The translations under genes and the position numbers were made by a program. Under the pieces are notes generated by a model. That model was not told where the DNA came from. It searched no databases and worked only from the letters and a program-made list of their open reading frames with translations. This document shows, in pieces, positions 17,936-27,360 of a DNA stretch of 51,451 nucleotides (its first letter is position 1; each line of letters starts with the position of its first letter). Source of the DNA: an uncultured Neomegalonema sp. (GTDB lineage: Bacteria > Pseudomonadota > Alphaproteobacteria > Rhodobacterales > Rhodobacteraceae); assembly GCA_938008165.1 (NCBI GenBank), contig CALLLP010000048.1, forward strand, positions 1 to 51,451, written 5' to 3'.

Positions 17936-19213
17936 ATGCAGACCGCGTTGCTGAATACACGTCGCTTCGCGCCGCTATTCTGGGTTCAGGGCCTTGGGGC
18001 CTTCAACGATCAGGTGTTCAAGACCGGGTTCCTCGTCCTGCTGACCTATCGACTGGCCGCCGAGATGGGGCTGAACGCCTCGCTGCATAACACCATGGCC
18101 GGAGCGCTGTTCATCATCCCTTTCGCCCTGATTGCACCCACCGCTGGCATGGTGGCGGACGGGGTGGACAAGGCAAAGATGATGCGGGTCATCAAGGCGC
18201 TGGAAATCGCACTCATGCTCGTGGGGGCGGTCGCGTTCCACGCGCAGAATCTGACGCTGCTCTATACGCTGCTGTTCCTGATGGGCGCGCAATCGGCCCT
18301 GTTTGCGCCGATCAAATACAGTGTGCTGCCGCAATATCTCGGCCCGCAGGAGTTGGCGCGCGGCAATGGACTGATTCAGGCGGCAACGTTCCTCGCGATC
18401 CTGCTGGGGCAGATCATGGGGGCAAAGCTGGTGCTGACACCCTATGGCGTGACGGCGATTTCGGCCGGGGTGATCGGCGTGGCGGTCTTGGGCTTTATCG
18501 CCAGCCTTTTCGCTCCGTCTGCCCCGCCGATGGGCACGCCGCCAAAGGTTGATTGGGTTCTGCCCAGAGCGATGTGGCGCGTGGTCCACGAGGGACGCAA
18601 GGTGCCGGGGGCGTTCAAGGCGATCCTTGGGATTGCGTGGTTCTGGTTTACAGGGGCCGCGTTTCTGGCGCTGTTGCCGCCCTATGCCCTCGAAGGGCTG
18701 CATGGTTCGGACGGGGTGTTCGTGCTGCTGCTCTCGACCTTCTCGGTCGGGGTTGCCGTCGGTGCGCTGCTCTGTGCGCGACTGTTTGGCGATAGACCGG
18801 CGGTGCCGATGGCCGCATGGGGCGCGGGCGGCATCGCGCTGGCCTCCGTTGCGCTGTGGCCCGCAACCGCATTCTGGCGGGCGCAGGCGGATGTCTCTGG
18901 GCCGCTCTACAGCGCCGGGGCCTTTGTCGCCGATCCCCACGCATGGCCGATCCTGCTGTGTTTTGCAGTGCTGGCCGCGTGTTCGGGTCTCTATGTCACG
19001 CCGCTGAATGTCGTCTTGCAGATCGAGGCCCCGGCAGAGGCGCGCGGGCGGTTCGTTGCCTGCTCAAACACCGTGGATGCGCTGGCTATGGCCTGCTCCG
19101 CATTGCTTGCCGCCCTTCTGGTCGGGGTGGGGCTAAGGCAATGGGATGTCTATGGGCTGATCGGGTCAACGGGGTTTGTCGCGGCGCTCTGGGCGATGCG
19201 ACAGGGGCGGTGA
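17936..19213 (+). CDS. LplT-like MFS transporter (lysophospholipid transporter family)
   Basis: A 425-residue, roughly twelve-helix major facilitator protein. FAPLFWVQGLGAFNDQVFK, ALFAPIKYSVLPQYL and GNGLIQAATFLAILLGQIMG match LplT and the transporter half of Aas fusions, which flip lysophospholipids across the inner membrane. No acyltransferase domain follows, so it is the stand-alone form. I prefer the ATG at 17936 because GAGG lies nine bases ahead; the in-frame ATG at 17927 is directly next to that GAGG. It follows the oxygenase/ArsC cassette by 144 bases, with no gene in the gap, and a PlsC-like gene lies about 2 kb upstream. Confidence 0.85.
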   Translation: MQTALLNTRRFAPLFWVQGLGAFNDQVFKTGFLVLLTYRLAAEMGLNASLHNTMAGALFIIPFALIAPTAGMVADGVDKAKMMRVIKALEIALMLVGAVAFHAQNLTLLYTLLFLMGAQSALFAPIKYSVLPQYLGPQELARGNGLIQAATFLAILLGQIMGAKLVLTPYGVTAISAGVIGVAVLGFIASLFAPSAPPMGTPPKVDWVLPRAMWRVVHEGRKVPGAFKAILGIAWFWFTGAAFLALLPPYALEGLHGSDGVFVLLLSTFSVGVAVGALLCARLFGDRPAVPMAAWGAGGIALASVALWPATAFWRAQADVSGPLYSAGAFVADPHAWPILLCFAVLAACSGLYVTPLNVVLQIEAPAEARGRFVACSNTVDALAMACSALLAALLVGVGLRQWDVYGLIGSTGFVAALWAMRQGR

Positions 19214-19313
19214 CGCATCTTCGCATTTGCGTGATGCCACCTTCTTCTTCTTGAGTCCTTAAGCCGGAATCTCCACATTAGAATAAGAATATGCCCATCA
19301 AGGAGGCCCTGTT

Positions 19314-19799
19314 GTGACCAATCGTCGTACGTTTTTGCTCTCCGGTGCCGCTGTGCTCGCAGTCGCGACCCCTGTTTTCGCGCGCAAGGATGGTGAGTTC
19401 GAGGTCGTGAAGACCCCCGAAGAATGGCGAAAAATCCTGACCCCCGCCCAATACAGAATCCTGCGCGAAGAAGGGACCGAACGGCCCTTTACCAGCCCGC
19501 TCAACGACAACAAGGAAGCCGGAATTTATCACTGCGCAGGCTGCGATAACGCGATGTATTCCTCCGAAACGAAATACGATTCGCGCACCGGCTGGCCCAG
19601 CTTCTGGCAGGCGATGGACGATGCGGTCGGCACGAGCACGGATTACAAGCTGATCTATCCCCGAACCGAAGTGCATTGCGCCCGCTGCGGCGGTCATCTG
19701 GGCCATATCTTCAATGATGGACCCAAGCCAACCGGCGAGCGCCACTGCCTCAACGGACTGGCCCTGACCTTCAAGCCATCTGAGAAATCCGATAGCTGA
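19314..19799 (+). CDS. msrB: Peptide-methionine (R)-S-oxide reductase with Tat signal
   Basis: Reduces methionine-R-sulfoxide in proteins. The 161-residue precursor starts with a twin-arginine signal (NRRTFLLSGAAVLAVATPVFA, cleavage near residue 23), so the enzyme is exported to the periplasm. The mature part has the two zinc CXXC pairs (Cys74/77 and Cys122/125) and the catalytic Cys145 in GERHCLNGLAL. No obvious resolving cysteine is present, so an external reductant is likely needed. Start is a GTG with AAGGAGG seven bases upstream. A strong terminator follows, so it is monocistronic at its 3' end. Confidence 0.93.
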   Translation: MTNRRTFLLSGAAVLAVATPVFARKDGEFEVVKTPEEWRKILTPAQYRILREEGTERPFTSPLNDNKEAGIYHCAGCDNAMYSSETKYDSRTGWPSFWQAMDDAVGTSTDYKLIYPRTEVHCARCGGHLGHIFNDGPKPTGERHCLNGLALTFKPSEKSDS

Positions 19800-19820
19800 A
19801 GCATCTGATATCTCTGAGAC

Positions 19821-19853
19821 AATGCCTGGATACACTGTGTCCGGGCATTTTTG
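19821..19853 (+). terminator. Rho-independent terminator after msrB
   Basis: AATGCCTGGATA pairs with TGTCCGGGCATT (with G-T wobbles) around a short loop and is followed by TTTTTG. It is the best classical terminator in the window. Confidence 0.8.
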
Positions 19854-19945
19854 TTTCAAAACGAAACAGAAAAACGCTTTACGACGAATAGTGTCCTGTT
19901 AACTCTGTTCGGGCAATGGTGATCGCATAAAGCGAGGATAGCCCG

Positions 19946-21016
19946 ATGTTCGATACCCCCGATTTCGATCACCATGAAGAGGTGGTAAGCGTCTCCTGTG
20001 CCCGGTCGGGCCTACAGGCGATCATTGCGATTCACTCCACGGTGCTCGGCCCGGCGCTGGGCGGCATCCGGTGCTGGTCCTATGACAATGGCATGGCGGC
20101 GATCCGCGATGCCTTGCGACTGTCGCGCGGCATGACCTACAAGAATGCGCTGGCCGGGCTGGATCTGGGGGGCGGGAAATCCGTGATCCTCGGCGATCCG
20201 CAAACCGCCCGCTCCCCCGACGCGCTGAATGCTTTCGCTCAGGCCATCGACCGGCTCGGCGGGCGCTATGTCGGGGCCGAAGATGTGGGCATGACGGTCG
20301 CGGATATTGATCTGATGCGCGATGTCACCCCCCATGTCGCGGGCACAAGCTGGGGCGCCTCGGCCAGCGGCGACCCCTCGCCTCATACTGCCGAAGGGGT
20401 TTTTCTGGGTCTCAAGGCAACCGTGAAGGCGGGCACCGGCTCCGACGACCTGACCGATGCGCGAATCGGTGTCATGGGGCTGGGTTCCGTCGGCTGGAAA
20501 CTGGCCGAAATGCTGCACGAGGCGGGGGCGCAGCTTCTGGTTGCGGATATCAACGTGCCGCGCACGGTGCGGGCGGCGGCGCAACTGAACGCCCAGATCG
20601 TCGATCCCCTGCGCCTGCCCTTCGAGCCGATGGATGTGTTTGCACCCTGCGCATTGGGCGGCGTGCTGACCCGCGATTTCGCCGAAAGCGCGCCGGTTCG
20701 CCTCATCTGCGGGGCGGCGAATAACCAGCTTGCAACCCCCGATGTGGATGCTGCGCTGTGGGAAGAAGGCAAGCTCTACGCCCCCGATTACCTCGTCAAT
20801 GCGGGCGGCGTCATCAATGTCGCGGCGGAGGCATCGGGCGAATACGACGCCTATTCCGTCGGCATGAAAGTGCGCGAGATCGGCAAAACGACGGCGGCGG
20901 TGATCGAAGCCGCCCACCGCGAAAACCGCCCCACCGGCGCAATCGCCGATACCATGGCCCTGTCCCGGATCGAGCAAGCCCAGGAAGACGCCGCGAAAGC
21001 GCTGGCGCTGGCATAA
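19946..21016 (+). CDS. Leu/Phe/Val dehydrogenase family protein
   Basis: Oxidative deamination of branched-chain or aromatic amino acids to 2-oxo acids with NAD+. The 356-residue protein has the family block MTYKNALAGLDLGGGKSVI, giving the two catalytic lysines Lys66 and Lys78, the conserved GPALGGIR near residue 36, and a Rossmann fold GVMGLGSVGWKLAEMLHEAG. GAEDVGM is also typical. The ATG at 19946 has GAGG eight bases ahead. It is convergent with the indolepyruvate oxidoreductase gene, which would use aromatic 2-oxo acids of the kind this enzyme can make, a possible functional link. Confidence 0.88.
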   Translation: MFDTPDFDHHEEVVSVSCARSGLQAIIAIHSTVLGPALGGIRCWSYDNGMAAIRDALRLSRGMTYKNALAGLDLGGGKSVILGDPQTARSPDALNAFAQAIDRLGGRYVGAEDVGMTVADIDLMRDVTPHVAGTSWGASASGDPSPHTAEGVFLGLKATVKAGTGSDDLTDARIGVMGLGSVGWKLAEMLHEAGAQLLVADINVPRTVRAAAQLNAQIVDPLRLPFEPMDVFAPCALGGVLTRDFAESAPVRLICGAANNQLATPDVDAALWEEGKLYAPDYLVNAGGVINVAAEASGEYDAYSVGMKVREIGKTTAAVIEAAHRENRPTGAIADTMALSRIEQAQEDAAKALALA

Positions 21017-21023
21017 TCGACAC

Positions 21024-21061
21024 AGCTTTTGCACCCCGGAAAATGCCCGGCGCAACAAGCT
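21024..21061. terminator. Candidate bidirectional terminator
   Basis: AGCTT-TTGC-CC pairs with GG-GCAA-AAGCT (one bulge, one mismatch) in the 52-base gap between the convergent dehydrogenase and indolepyruvate oxidoreductase genes. T- and A-runs flank the stem on either strand. Confidence 0.5.
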
Positions 21062-21068
21062 TTCACCA

Positions 21069-24000
21069 TCACTCCGCCGCCATGCGCGAGTGGCCTTCCA
21101 CGCCGCTCTCACCTGTCATCCGTGCGAGAATATCCTCGCGCCGGATCGCGGCATCGGCCATCGCCTCGGCCTTGACCGGGCCAAAGCCACGGATGCCATC
21201 GGGCAGGGCAAGCAGCGCGAGGGCCAGCGGGCCGGGGGCACCGGCGAGGACAGTCTTGATGTCCTGCTCATAATGCTTGATCAGGGCGCGTTCAGCCTTG
21301 CGCTCCTGCGAATAGCCAAACGGGTCGAGGGGGGTTGCGCGCAGGCCCTTGAACTTGGCCAGCCAGCGGAAATTGCGCAGCATCGATTCGCCGTATTCCT
21401 TCTTCTTCGGGCGGCCTTTCGCATCGGTTCCGGTGTTCAGGAACGGCGGGGCGAGGTGAAAGGTCAGCGTACCGCCCTCCGCGAAGGTCTCCGCGATCTG
21501 CTGCGCGAACCGGCCATCGGTATATAGCCGCGCTACCTCGTATTCGTCTTTGTAACTCAGGAGCTTGGCATAGTTGCGGGCGACGGTCATCGCCGCGCCC
21601 TCATCCCATGCCCGCACGCGGTCGACCAGTTTGCGATAGCGCTTTGCGAGGCGGGAATTCTGATAGGCGGTCAGATGCGCCGCACGATGGGCGACCACCT
21701 CGTCCAGCGTTTGCGGGATGGGGTCATGGGCCTGCGCATCGAGCAGGGATGGGGCCAATCCCGGTTCGGCGGCCAGCTTGCGGCCCCAGTGGAAAGCATC
21801 GGTATTCTGGCCGACGGCAACACCGTTCATCTCGATGGCCTGTAGTAAAGACGGCATCGACACGGGCAGCGCGCCGGTCTGGCAGGCATAGCCCAGCATC
21901 ATGATATTCGTCATGATCGCATCGCCACAGGTCGCCTCCGCCAGCGCCGTAAAGTCGAGGAATGCGCCGTCATCCTGCACCGTCTTGCGGATGGTCGCGA
22001 GGGTCAGATCATTGCGGAAATCGAGATCGCGATCCTTGATGAAATCGGCCACGGGCGTCAGATGCGTATTCACCACCGCCCGCGTGCGCGCCGTATCGCA
22101 GAGCACCACACCATCGGTCGAGGCGGCGACGACGGCATCGGCGGCGAACAGCAAATCCGCGCCCCCCGTCACGATGCGCGGACTGGTCACGTCATCCGGC
22201 TGTGCGCCGATGCGAACATAGGAAAAGACCGCGCCGCCCTTCTGCGCCAGCCCCGCCATATCGAGGATCATAGACGCTTTGCCCTCCAGATGCGCGGCCA
22301 TGCCCAGAACGGCACCGATGGTCAGCACACCCGTGCCCCCCACGCCGGTAATCGCGATGTTCCACGGGCGGGGCAGGTCGGTAACAGGGGTGGCCGGGGC
22401 GGGCAGGGCCATGGGGTCGATCCCGGTCGCCTTGCTCGCGCGCAGGCCCGCACCCGACACGGTGACGAAGCTGGGGCAAAACCCCTTCACGCAGGAGAAA
22501 TCCTTGTTGCAGGAGGATTGGTTGATCCGCCGCTTGCGCCCCATCGCCGTTTCCAGCGGCTCAACCGCCACGCAATTGGACTGGACCGAGCAATCGCCGC
22601 AGCCCTCGCAAACGGCGGGGTTGATGATCACGCGCTTATCCGGGTCATCCATCAGCCCGCGCTTGCGGCGGCGGCGCTTTTCGGCGGCACAGGTCTGGAC
22701 ATAGACGATGGCGGTACAGCCGGGCATCTCACGCAGGTCGCGCATCACCGCATCGAGATCGTCACGATGGCGAATCTCGACACCAGCGGCCAGCTCATCC
22801 GCGCGATAGACCTCTGGCGCATCGGAGACGAGGACGGTGTGCCCGACCCCTTCGGCCTTGAGCTGATGCGTGATCTGCTGGGGTGTCAGGCTGCCGTCGA
22901 TGGGCTGACCGCCGGTCATCGCCACGGCGTCGTTATAGAGGATCTTATAGGTAAGATTCACGCCCGACGCGACGCCCTGCCGGACCGCCAGAAAGCCCGA
23001 ATGGAAATAGGTGCCGTCACCCAGATTGATGAATTGATGCTTTTCATCGGTAAAATGGGCCGTGCCCTGCCATTGCGCGCCCTCCCCGCCCATCTGGGAA
23101 AAGCCCGCATCGTTGCGGTCCATCCATGTCACCATGAAGTGACAGCCGATCCCCGCCCCCACGCGGCTGCCCTCGGGCACGTTGGTCGAGGTGTTATGGG
23201 GGCATCCGGCGCAGAAATAGGGTTTGCGGATCACCGGGGGTTGATGGGTCTTGCGGATATCGGCGCGGTCGGCGAACCATGCGACCTTGGCTTCGATCCG
23301 CGCCCGGATCGTATCGTCGAGATCCATCGCCATCAGGCGCTGACCGATGGCACGGGCGACAACGCCGGTGGTCAATTCCACGTCGAGGGGCAGGTTCGGG
23401 CGGTCGCGATGATCGAACTTGCCGATGATATGCGGGCGCACATCGGCGCGCCAGTTGAAGAGTTGCTGCTTGATCTGGAATTCGATGACCTCGCGGCGCT
23501 CCTCGATGACCAGAATCTCCTCCAGCCCTTCGCAGAAGCGGCGCACGCCTTCAGGCTCCAGCGGCCACGGCATCCCGACCTTGTAAACGCGCAGGCCGAT
23601 TTTCGCCGCCTCGTCATCGGTCACGCCCAGTTGGCGCAGCGCCTCGCGGGTATCCTCATACGCCTTGCCCGAAGCAATGATGCCAAAGCGCGCCTGCGGG
23701 CTGTCCATCACGATCCGGTCGACCTTGTTCGCCCGGCCAAAGGCCACCGCCGCATAGCCCTTATAGGTCTGAAGACGATGATCCTGTTCCCAGCGATCAT
23801 CGGGCCAGCGAATGTTCAGCCCCCCCACGGGCATCTCGAAATCCTCAGGCAAAACGAATTGACGGTTTTCGCCATCGAGATCGACCGTCGCCGTCGTCTC
23901 GACCGTATCGGCAATCACCTTCATCCCGACCCATGCCCCGCAATAGCGCGACATGGCGATTCCGAGCAGGCCCATCTCGACGAATTCATGCACGGAAGAC

Positions 24001-24518
24001 GGATAGAGCACCGGGATCACCGCCGACATGAAGGCATGTTCCGACTGATGCGGCACGGTCGAGGATTTCGCCGCGTGGTCGTCTCCGGCCAGCGCAAGCA
24101 CGCCGCCATGGGGGGCCGTGCCGTGGGCATTGGCATGTTTGAACACATCACCGGAACGATCGACCCCCGGCCCCTTGCCGTACCAGATGCCGACCACCCC
24201 GTCATGGCGCGCACCGGGGGACAGATGCGCCTGTTGCGACCCCCAGATGGCGGTCGCGGCAAGGTCTTCGTTGACACCGGGCTGAAAGACGACCCCGCTT
24301 GCATCGAGGCGCGTTTTCTGGCGCGTCAGTTCCTGATCGTATCCGCCCAATGGAGAACCGCGATAGCCGGAGATGAACGCCCCGGTATTCAGCCCCGCCG
24401 CCCTGTCCCGCCACATCTGAACCATCGGCAGGCGGGTCAGCGCCTGAATTCCGTTCATGAAGACACGACCTTCGGTCAGATCGTAACGGTCGTTCAGCGA
24501 AACAGCGCGCTTATCCAT
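21069..24518 (-). CDS. Indolepyruvate ferredoxin oxidoreductase, fused alpha-beta form
   Basis: A 1149-residue cytoplasmic enzyme that should decarboxylate aromatic or related 2-oxo acids to acyl-CoA with ferredoxin as acceptor. The N-terminal part is the pyrimidine-binding domain (MNGIQALTRLPMVQMW, FISGYRGSPLGGYD). Around residue 430 is FCAGCPHNTSTN, and the TPP-binding part follows (GDGTYFHSG). Around 635-690 is a ferredoxin-like Cys cluster (CEGCGDCSVQSNC and CVKGFC), and the gamma/beta domain starts near 725 (GVGGTGVLTIGAVLGMAA). Proteobacteria usually carry this single-chain form. The ATG at 24518 fits the family start and has GGAAG eight bases upstream. It diverges from iorA. Confidence 0.9.
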   Translation of the reverse strand: MDKRAVSLNDRYDLTEGRVFMNGIQALTRLPMVQMWRDRAAGLNTGAFISGYRGSPLGGYDQELTRQKTRLDASGVVFQPGVNEDLAATAIWGSQQAHLSPGARHDGVVGIWYGKGPGVDRSGDVFKHANAHGTAPHGGVLALAGDDHAAKSSTVPHQSEHAFMSAVIPVLYPSSVHEFVEMGLLGIAMSRYCGAWVGMKVIADTVETTATVDLDGENRQFVLPEDFEMPVGGLNIRWPDDRWEQDHRLQTYKGYAAVAFGRANKVDRIVMDSPQARFGIIASGKAYEDTREALRQLGVTDDEAAKIGLRVYKVGMPWPLEPEGVRRFCEGLEEILVIEERREVIEFQIKQQLFNWRADVRPHIIGKFDHRDRPNLPLDVELTTGVVARAIGQRLMAMDLDDTIRARIEAKVAWFADRADIRKTHQPPVIRKPYFCAGCPHNTSTNVPEGSRVGAGIGCHFMVTWMDRNDAGFSQMGGEGAQWQGTAHFTDEKHQFINLGDGTYFHSGFLAVRQGVASGVNLTYKILYNDAVAMTGGQPIDGSLTPQQITHQLKAEGVGHTVLVSDAPEVYRADELAAGVEIRHRDDLDAVMRDLREMPGCTAIVYVQTCAAEKRRRRKRGLMDDPDKRVIINPAVCEGCGDCSVQSNCVAVEPLETAMGRKRRINQSSCNKDFSCVKGFCPSFVTVSGAGLRASKATGIDPMALPAPATPVTDLPRPWNIAITGVGGTGVLTIGAVLGMAAHLEGKASMILDMAGLAQKGGAVFSYVRIGAQPDDVTSPRIVTGGADLLFAADAVVAASTDGVVLCDTARTRAVVNTHLTPVADFIKDRDLDFRNDLTLATIRKTVQDDGAFLDFTALAEATCGDAIMTNIMMLGYACQTGALPVSMPSLLQAIEMNGVAVGQNTDAFHWGRKLAAEPGLAPSLLDAQAHDPIPQTLDEVVAHRAAHLTAYQNSRLAKRYRKLVDRVRAWDEGAAMTVARNYAKLLSYKDEYEVARLYTDGRFAQQIAETFAEGGTLTFHLAPPFLNTGTDAKGRPKKKEYGESMLRNFRWLAKFKGLRATPLDPFGYSQERKAERALIKHYEQDIKTVLAGAPGPLALALLALPDGIRGFGPVKAEAMADAAIRREDILARMTGESGVEGHSRMAAE

Positions 24519-24720
24519 GAACAAATCTTCCTTCTCCGTAACGCAGGCCATGCGGCGACAAGGCAATCGGATATTATAGGACAGTATTGCTACCATAGTT
24601 TCCCGTGAATGCAAGACTCTATAAAATGCGTTCAGGGGCATTATGGGGCGGGACTATGCCTTGAAGCGCCCGCACCATGCGCCAGCTTGTTGTGCGACCG
24701 CTGCAACAGGAGGGCGCTCC

Positions 24721-25182
24721 ATGGCCATCACTTTTACCGTCAATGGCGAGGAACGGCGCGTGGATGTCGATCCCGATACGCCGCTGTTGTGGGTTCTGCG
24801 CGACGCGCTGCGGCTGACCGGCACGAAATTCGGCTGCGGAATCGCGCAATGCGGTGCCTGCACCGTGCATATGGATGGCACCCCGCGCCGATCCTGTGTC
24901 ACACCGATCAGCGCAGTCGAAGGATCGGAGATCACGACCATCGAGGGCCTGCAAAGCGCCGAGGCAAAAGCGGTACAGGACGCATGGATCGGCATCGACG
25001 TGCCGCAATGCGGCTATTGCCAATCCGGTCAGGTGATGAGCGCCACGGCCTTGCTGGAGGAAAACCCCGCCCCCACCGATGACGAGATCGACGCGGCAAT
25101 GGCGGGCAATATCTGCCGCTGCGCCACGTATCACCGCATCCGTCAGGCGATCCACAACGCCGCCAAGACATTGGAGGGTTGA
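24721..25182 (+). CDS. iorA: Mo-hydroxylase small subunit with two [2Fe-2S] clusters (IorA-like)
   Basis: A 153-residue electron-transfer subunit. Cys39, 44, 47 and 59 ([10 protein letters not shown]) bind the plant-type cluster, and Cys97, 100, 132 and 134 (QCGYCQSGQ and ICRCATY) the second cluster. The sequence fits the isoquinoline 1-oxidoreductase alpha type that works without an FAD subunit. The ATG at 24721 follows GGAGG by eight bases; the open frame begins 78 bases earlier without a ribosome site. The catalytic subunit begins two bases after its stop. Confidence 0.92.
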   Translation: MAITFTVNGEERRVDVDPDTPLLWVLRDALRLTGTKFGCGIAQCGACTVHMDGTPRRSCVTPISAVEGSEITTIEGLQSAEAKAVQDAWIGIDVPQCGYCQSGQVMSATALLEENPAPTDDEIDAAMAGNICRCATYHRIRQAIHNAAKTLEG

Positions 25183-25184
25183 GC

Positions 25185-27353
25185 ATGACCAATCAGTCGA
25201 ATCGCCGGGCGTTTCTCAAGGGCACCGGCGCGGGCCTCGTAGTCGGCGTGATGCTGCCCGGCATGGCCAAAGCGACCCAGAAATCCGGCGCGACGGCGGC
25301 GCTGGCGACCGGCGATGTGGCGAAGGGCACGTTCTCGCCCAATGCCTTCATACGCATCGCCCCCGATGATACCGTTACGGTCCTCATCAAACATATCGAG
25401 TTCGGGCAGGGACCGTATACGGGTCTCTCCACGCTGGTGGCCGAGGAGCTGGACGCCGATTGGGGCCAGATGCGCGCGACCGCCGCGCCCACCGATGTCA
25501 CCCTCTACGCGAATACGGCCTTCGGGGTGCAGGGAACGGGCGGCTCGACCGCCATGCCCAACAGCTATATGCAGATGCGCAAGGCGGGGGCCGCCGCACG
25601 GGCGATGCTCGTCTCCGCCGCCGCCGATCGCTTCGATGTGCCCGCGACCGAGATCACGGTCACGAAAGGCGTGCTGCGCCATGAGGCATCCGGCCAGTCC
25701 GCGACCTTCGGCGATTTGGCCGAGGCCGCATCGCAGGTCGAGCCACCCGTCGATCCGCCGGTGAAGGATGCGAAAGACTTCACTTTGATCGGCACCGATG
25801 TTCCCAAAGTCGACAGCCGCGCGAAGGCAACCGGCAAGGCCGAATTCACCCTCGATGTCTACCGCGAGGGGATGCTGACCGCGACGGTCCTGCACCCGCC
25901 CAAATTCGGCGCGACGCTGAAATCCCATGACGGGCGCGAGGCGCTGAAAATTCCCGGTGTCGTCAAGGTCGCCGCCGTACCGCAGGGCGTGGCCGTCTAT
26001 GGCGAGAATACCTTCGCGGCGCTCAAGGGTCGCGCGGCGATCACCGCAGAATGGGATGACAGCGCCGCCGAAACCCGCTCCAGCGATCAGATGATGACCG
26101 AATGGACCGAGGCCGCGCAAGGCGACGGCAACCAGGTCGCGCGCCGGGGCGATGCGAAAAAAGCGCTGGGCGAGGCCGCAACGACCCATGAAGTCACACT
26201 GAAATTCCCGTTCCTCGCCCATACGCCGATGGAGCCGCTGGACGCCGTGGTCGAACTGCGCGGTGACGAGGCGGAAATCTGGATGGGCAGCCAGATCCAG
26301 ACGATCGATCACGGGGCCATCGCCGCCACGCTCGGTCTGCCACAGGACAAGATCGCGCTGCATACCATGCTCGCAGGGGGCAGCTTTGGCCGCCGGGCCA
26401 CGGGCGACGCACATTTCGCGGTGGAGGCGGCCTCGGTCGCCAAGGCACGCGGGGACGGAGCGACCAAGCTGCTCTGGACCCGCGAGGACGATCTTCGCGG
26501 CGGCTATTACCGTCCCTTGACCGTTCACCGGATGAAAGGCGGGCTGGACGCAGAAGGAAAGATCACCGCCTGGGACCATACCATCGCAACGCAATCGATC
26601 ATGGCAGGCACGCCCTTCGAGATGATGATGAAGGACGGGCTGGACCCAACCGCCTTCGAGGGGGCGCAGGCCCTGCCCTATACCGTGCCGAACCATCGCC
26701 TCGGCTGGGCACAGATGAAATCGCCCGTGCCGGTGCTCTGGTGGCGCTCGGTCGGGCATACCCATACGGGCCACGCCGTCGAGACCTTCATCGATGAATT
26801 GCTGGAAAAGGGCGGCAAGGATGCCGTCGACGGACGCCTCGCCCTGATGGATGACAGCTATGCCCGCGAAGCCGCCGTTCTCGAACGCGCCGCCGAGATG
26901 GCGGGCTGGAGCGGGCAAAAGGGATACGGCGTTGCCGTGGTCAAGTCCTTCGACAGCTATGTCGCGCAGGTGGCCGAAGTCGAGGACCGGGACGGCATCC
27001 CCCATATCAGGAATGTGTGGTGTGCCGTCGATTGCGGCGTGGCCGTCAATCCCAATGTCATCCGCGCTCAGATGGAGGGCGGCATCGGCTATGGCGCCAG
27101 CGCGGCCCTGTTCGACGCGATCACGCTGGGCGAGGGCGGGATCGTACAGCAGGAAAACTGGGACACCTATCGCATGCTGCGCATCAACGAGATGCCGAAT
27201 ATCGAGGTCTCGATCATTGATTCGCAAGAAAACCCTACCGGCGTCGGCGAGCCGGGCTTGCCGCCCCTGTCGCCCGCGCTGGCCAATGCATGGCGCAGCC
27301 TGACCGGCAAACGCACCGACACGCTGCCCATGGTTCCGATTGCGCAGGTCTGA
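25185..27353 (+). CDS. iorB: Mo-hydroxylase large subunit, Tat-exported (IorB-like)
   Basis: A 722-residue molybdopterin-binding catalytic subunit of the isoquinoline 1-oxidoreductase/aldehyde dehydrogenase group. A twin-arginine signal (NRRAFLKGTGAG) begins at residue 7, so the complex is moved to the periplasm with the small subunit. Internal motifs include FGVQGTGGSTAMPNSY, GGSFGRRATGD and the catalytic Glu689 in GVGEPGLPPLSPALANA. Two aligned copies of the Mo-binding fold are expected. The ATG at 25185 has GGAGGG six bases upstream. No FAD subunit is coded here; the dihaem cytochrome gene eight bases downstream fits as acceptor. Substrate: an N-heterocycle or aldehyde, not decidable from sequence. 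Confidence 0.9.
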   Translation: MTNQSNRRAFLKGTGAGLVVGVMLPGMAKATQKSGATAALATGDVAKGTFSPNAFIRIAPDDTVTVLIKHIEFGQGPYTGLSTLVAEELDADWGQMRATAAPTDVTLYANTAFGVQGTGGSTAMPNSYMQMRKAGAAARAMLVSAAADRFDVPATEITVTKGVLRHEASGQSATFGDLAEAASQVEPPVDPPVKDAKDFTLIGTDVPKVDSRAKATGKAEFTLDVYREGMLTATVLHPPKFGATLKSHDGREALKIPGVVKVAAVPQGVAVYGENTFAALKGRAAITAEWDDSAAETRSSDQMMTEWTEAAQGDGNQVARRGDAKKALGEAATTHEVTLKFPFLAHTPMEPLDAVVELRGDEAEIWMGSQIQTIDHGAIAATLGLPQDKIALHTMLAGGSFGRRATGDAHFAVEAASVAKARGDGATKLLWTREDDLRGGYYRPLTVHRMKGGLDAEGKITAWDHTIATQSIMAGTPFEMMMKDGLDPTAFEGAQALPYTVPNHRLGWAQMKSPVPVLWWRSVGHTHTGHAVETFIDELLEKGGKDAVDGRLALMDDSYAREAAVLERAAEMAGWSGQKGYGVAVVKSFDSYVAQVAEVEDRDGIPHIRNVWCAVDCGVAVNPNVIRAQMEGGIGYGASAALFDAITLGEGGIVQQENWDTYRMLRINEMPNIEVSIIDSQENPTGVGEPGLPPLSPALANAWRSLTGKRTDTLPMVPIAQV

Positions 27354-27360
27354 GGGAAAC

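Noticed and set aside
24573..24578. Perfect TATAAT on the minus strand upstream of the indolepyruvate oxidoreductase gene
   Set aside because: No -35 element at 16-18 bases and no extended -10, so it was not listed as a promoter.
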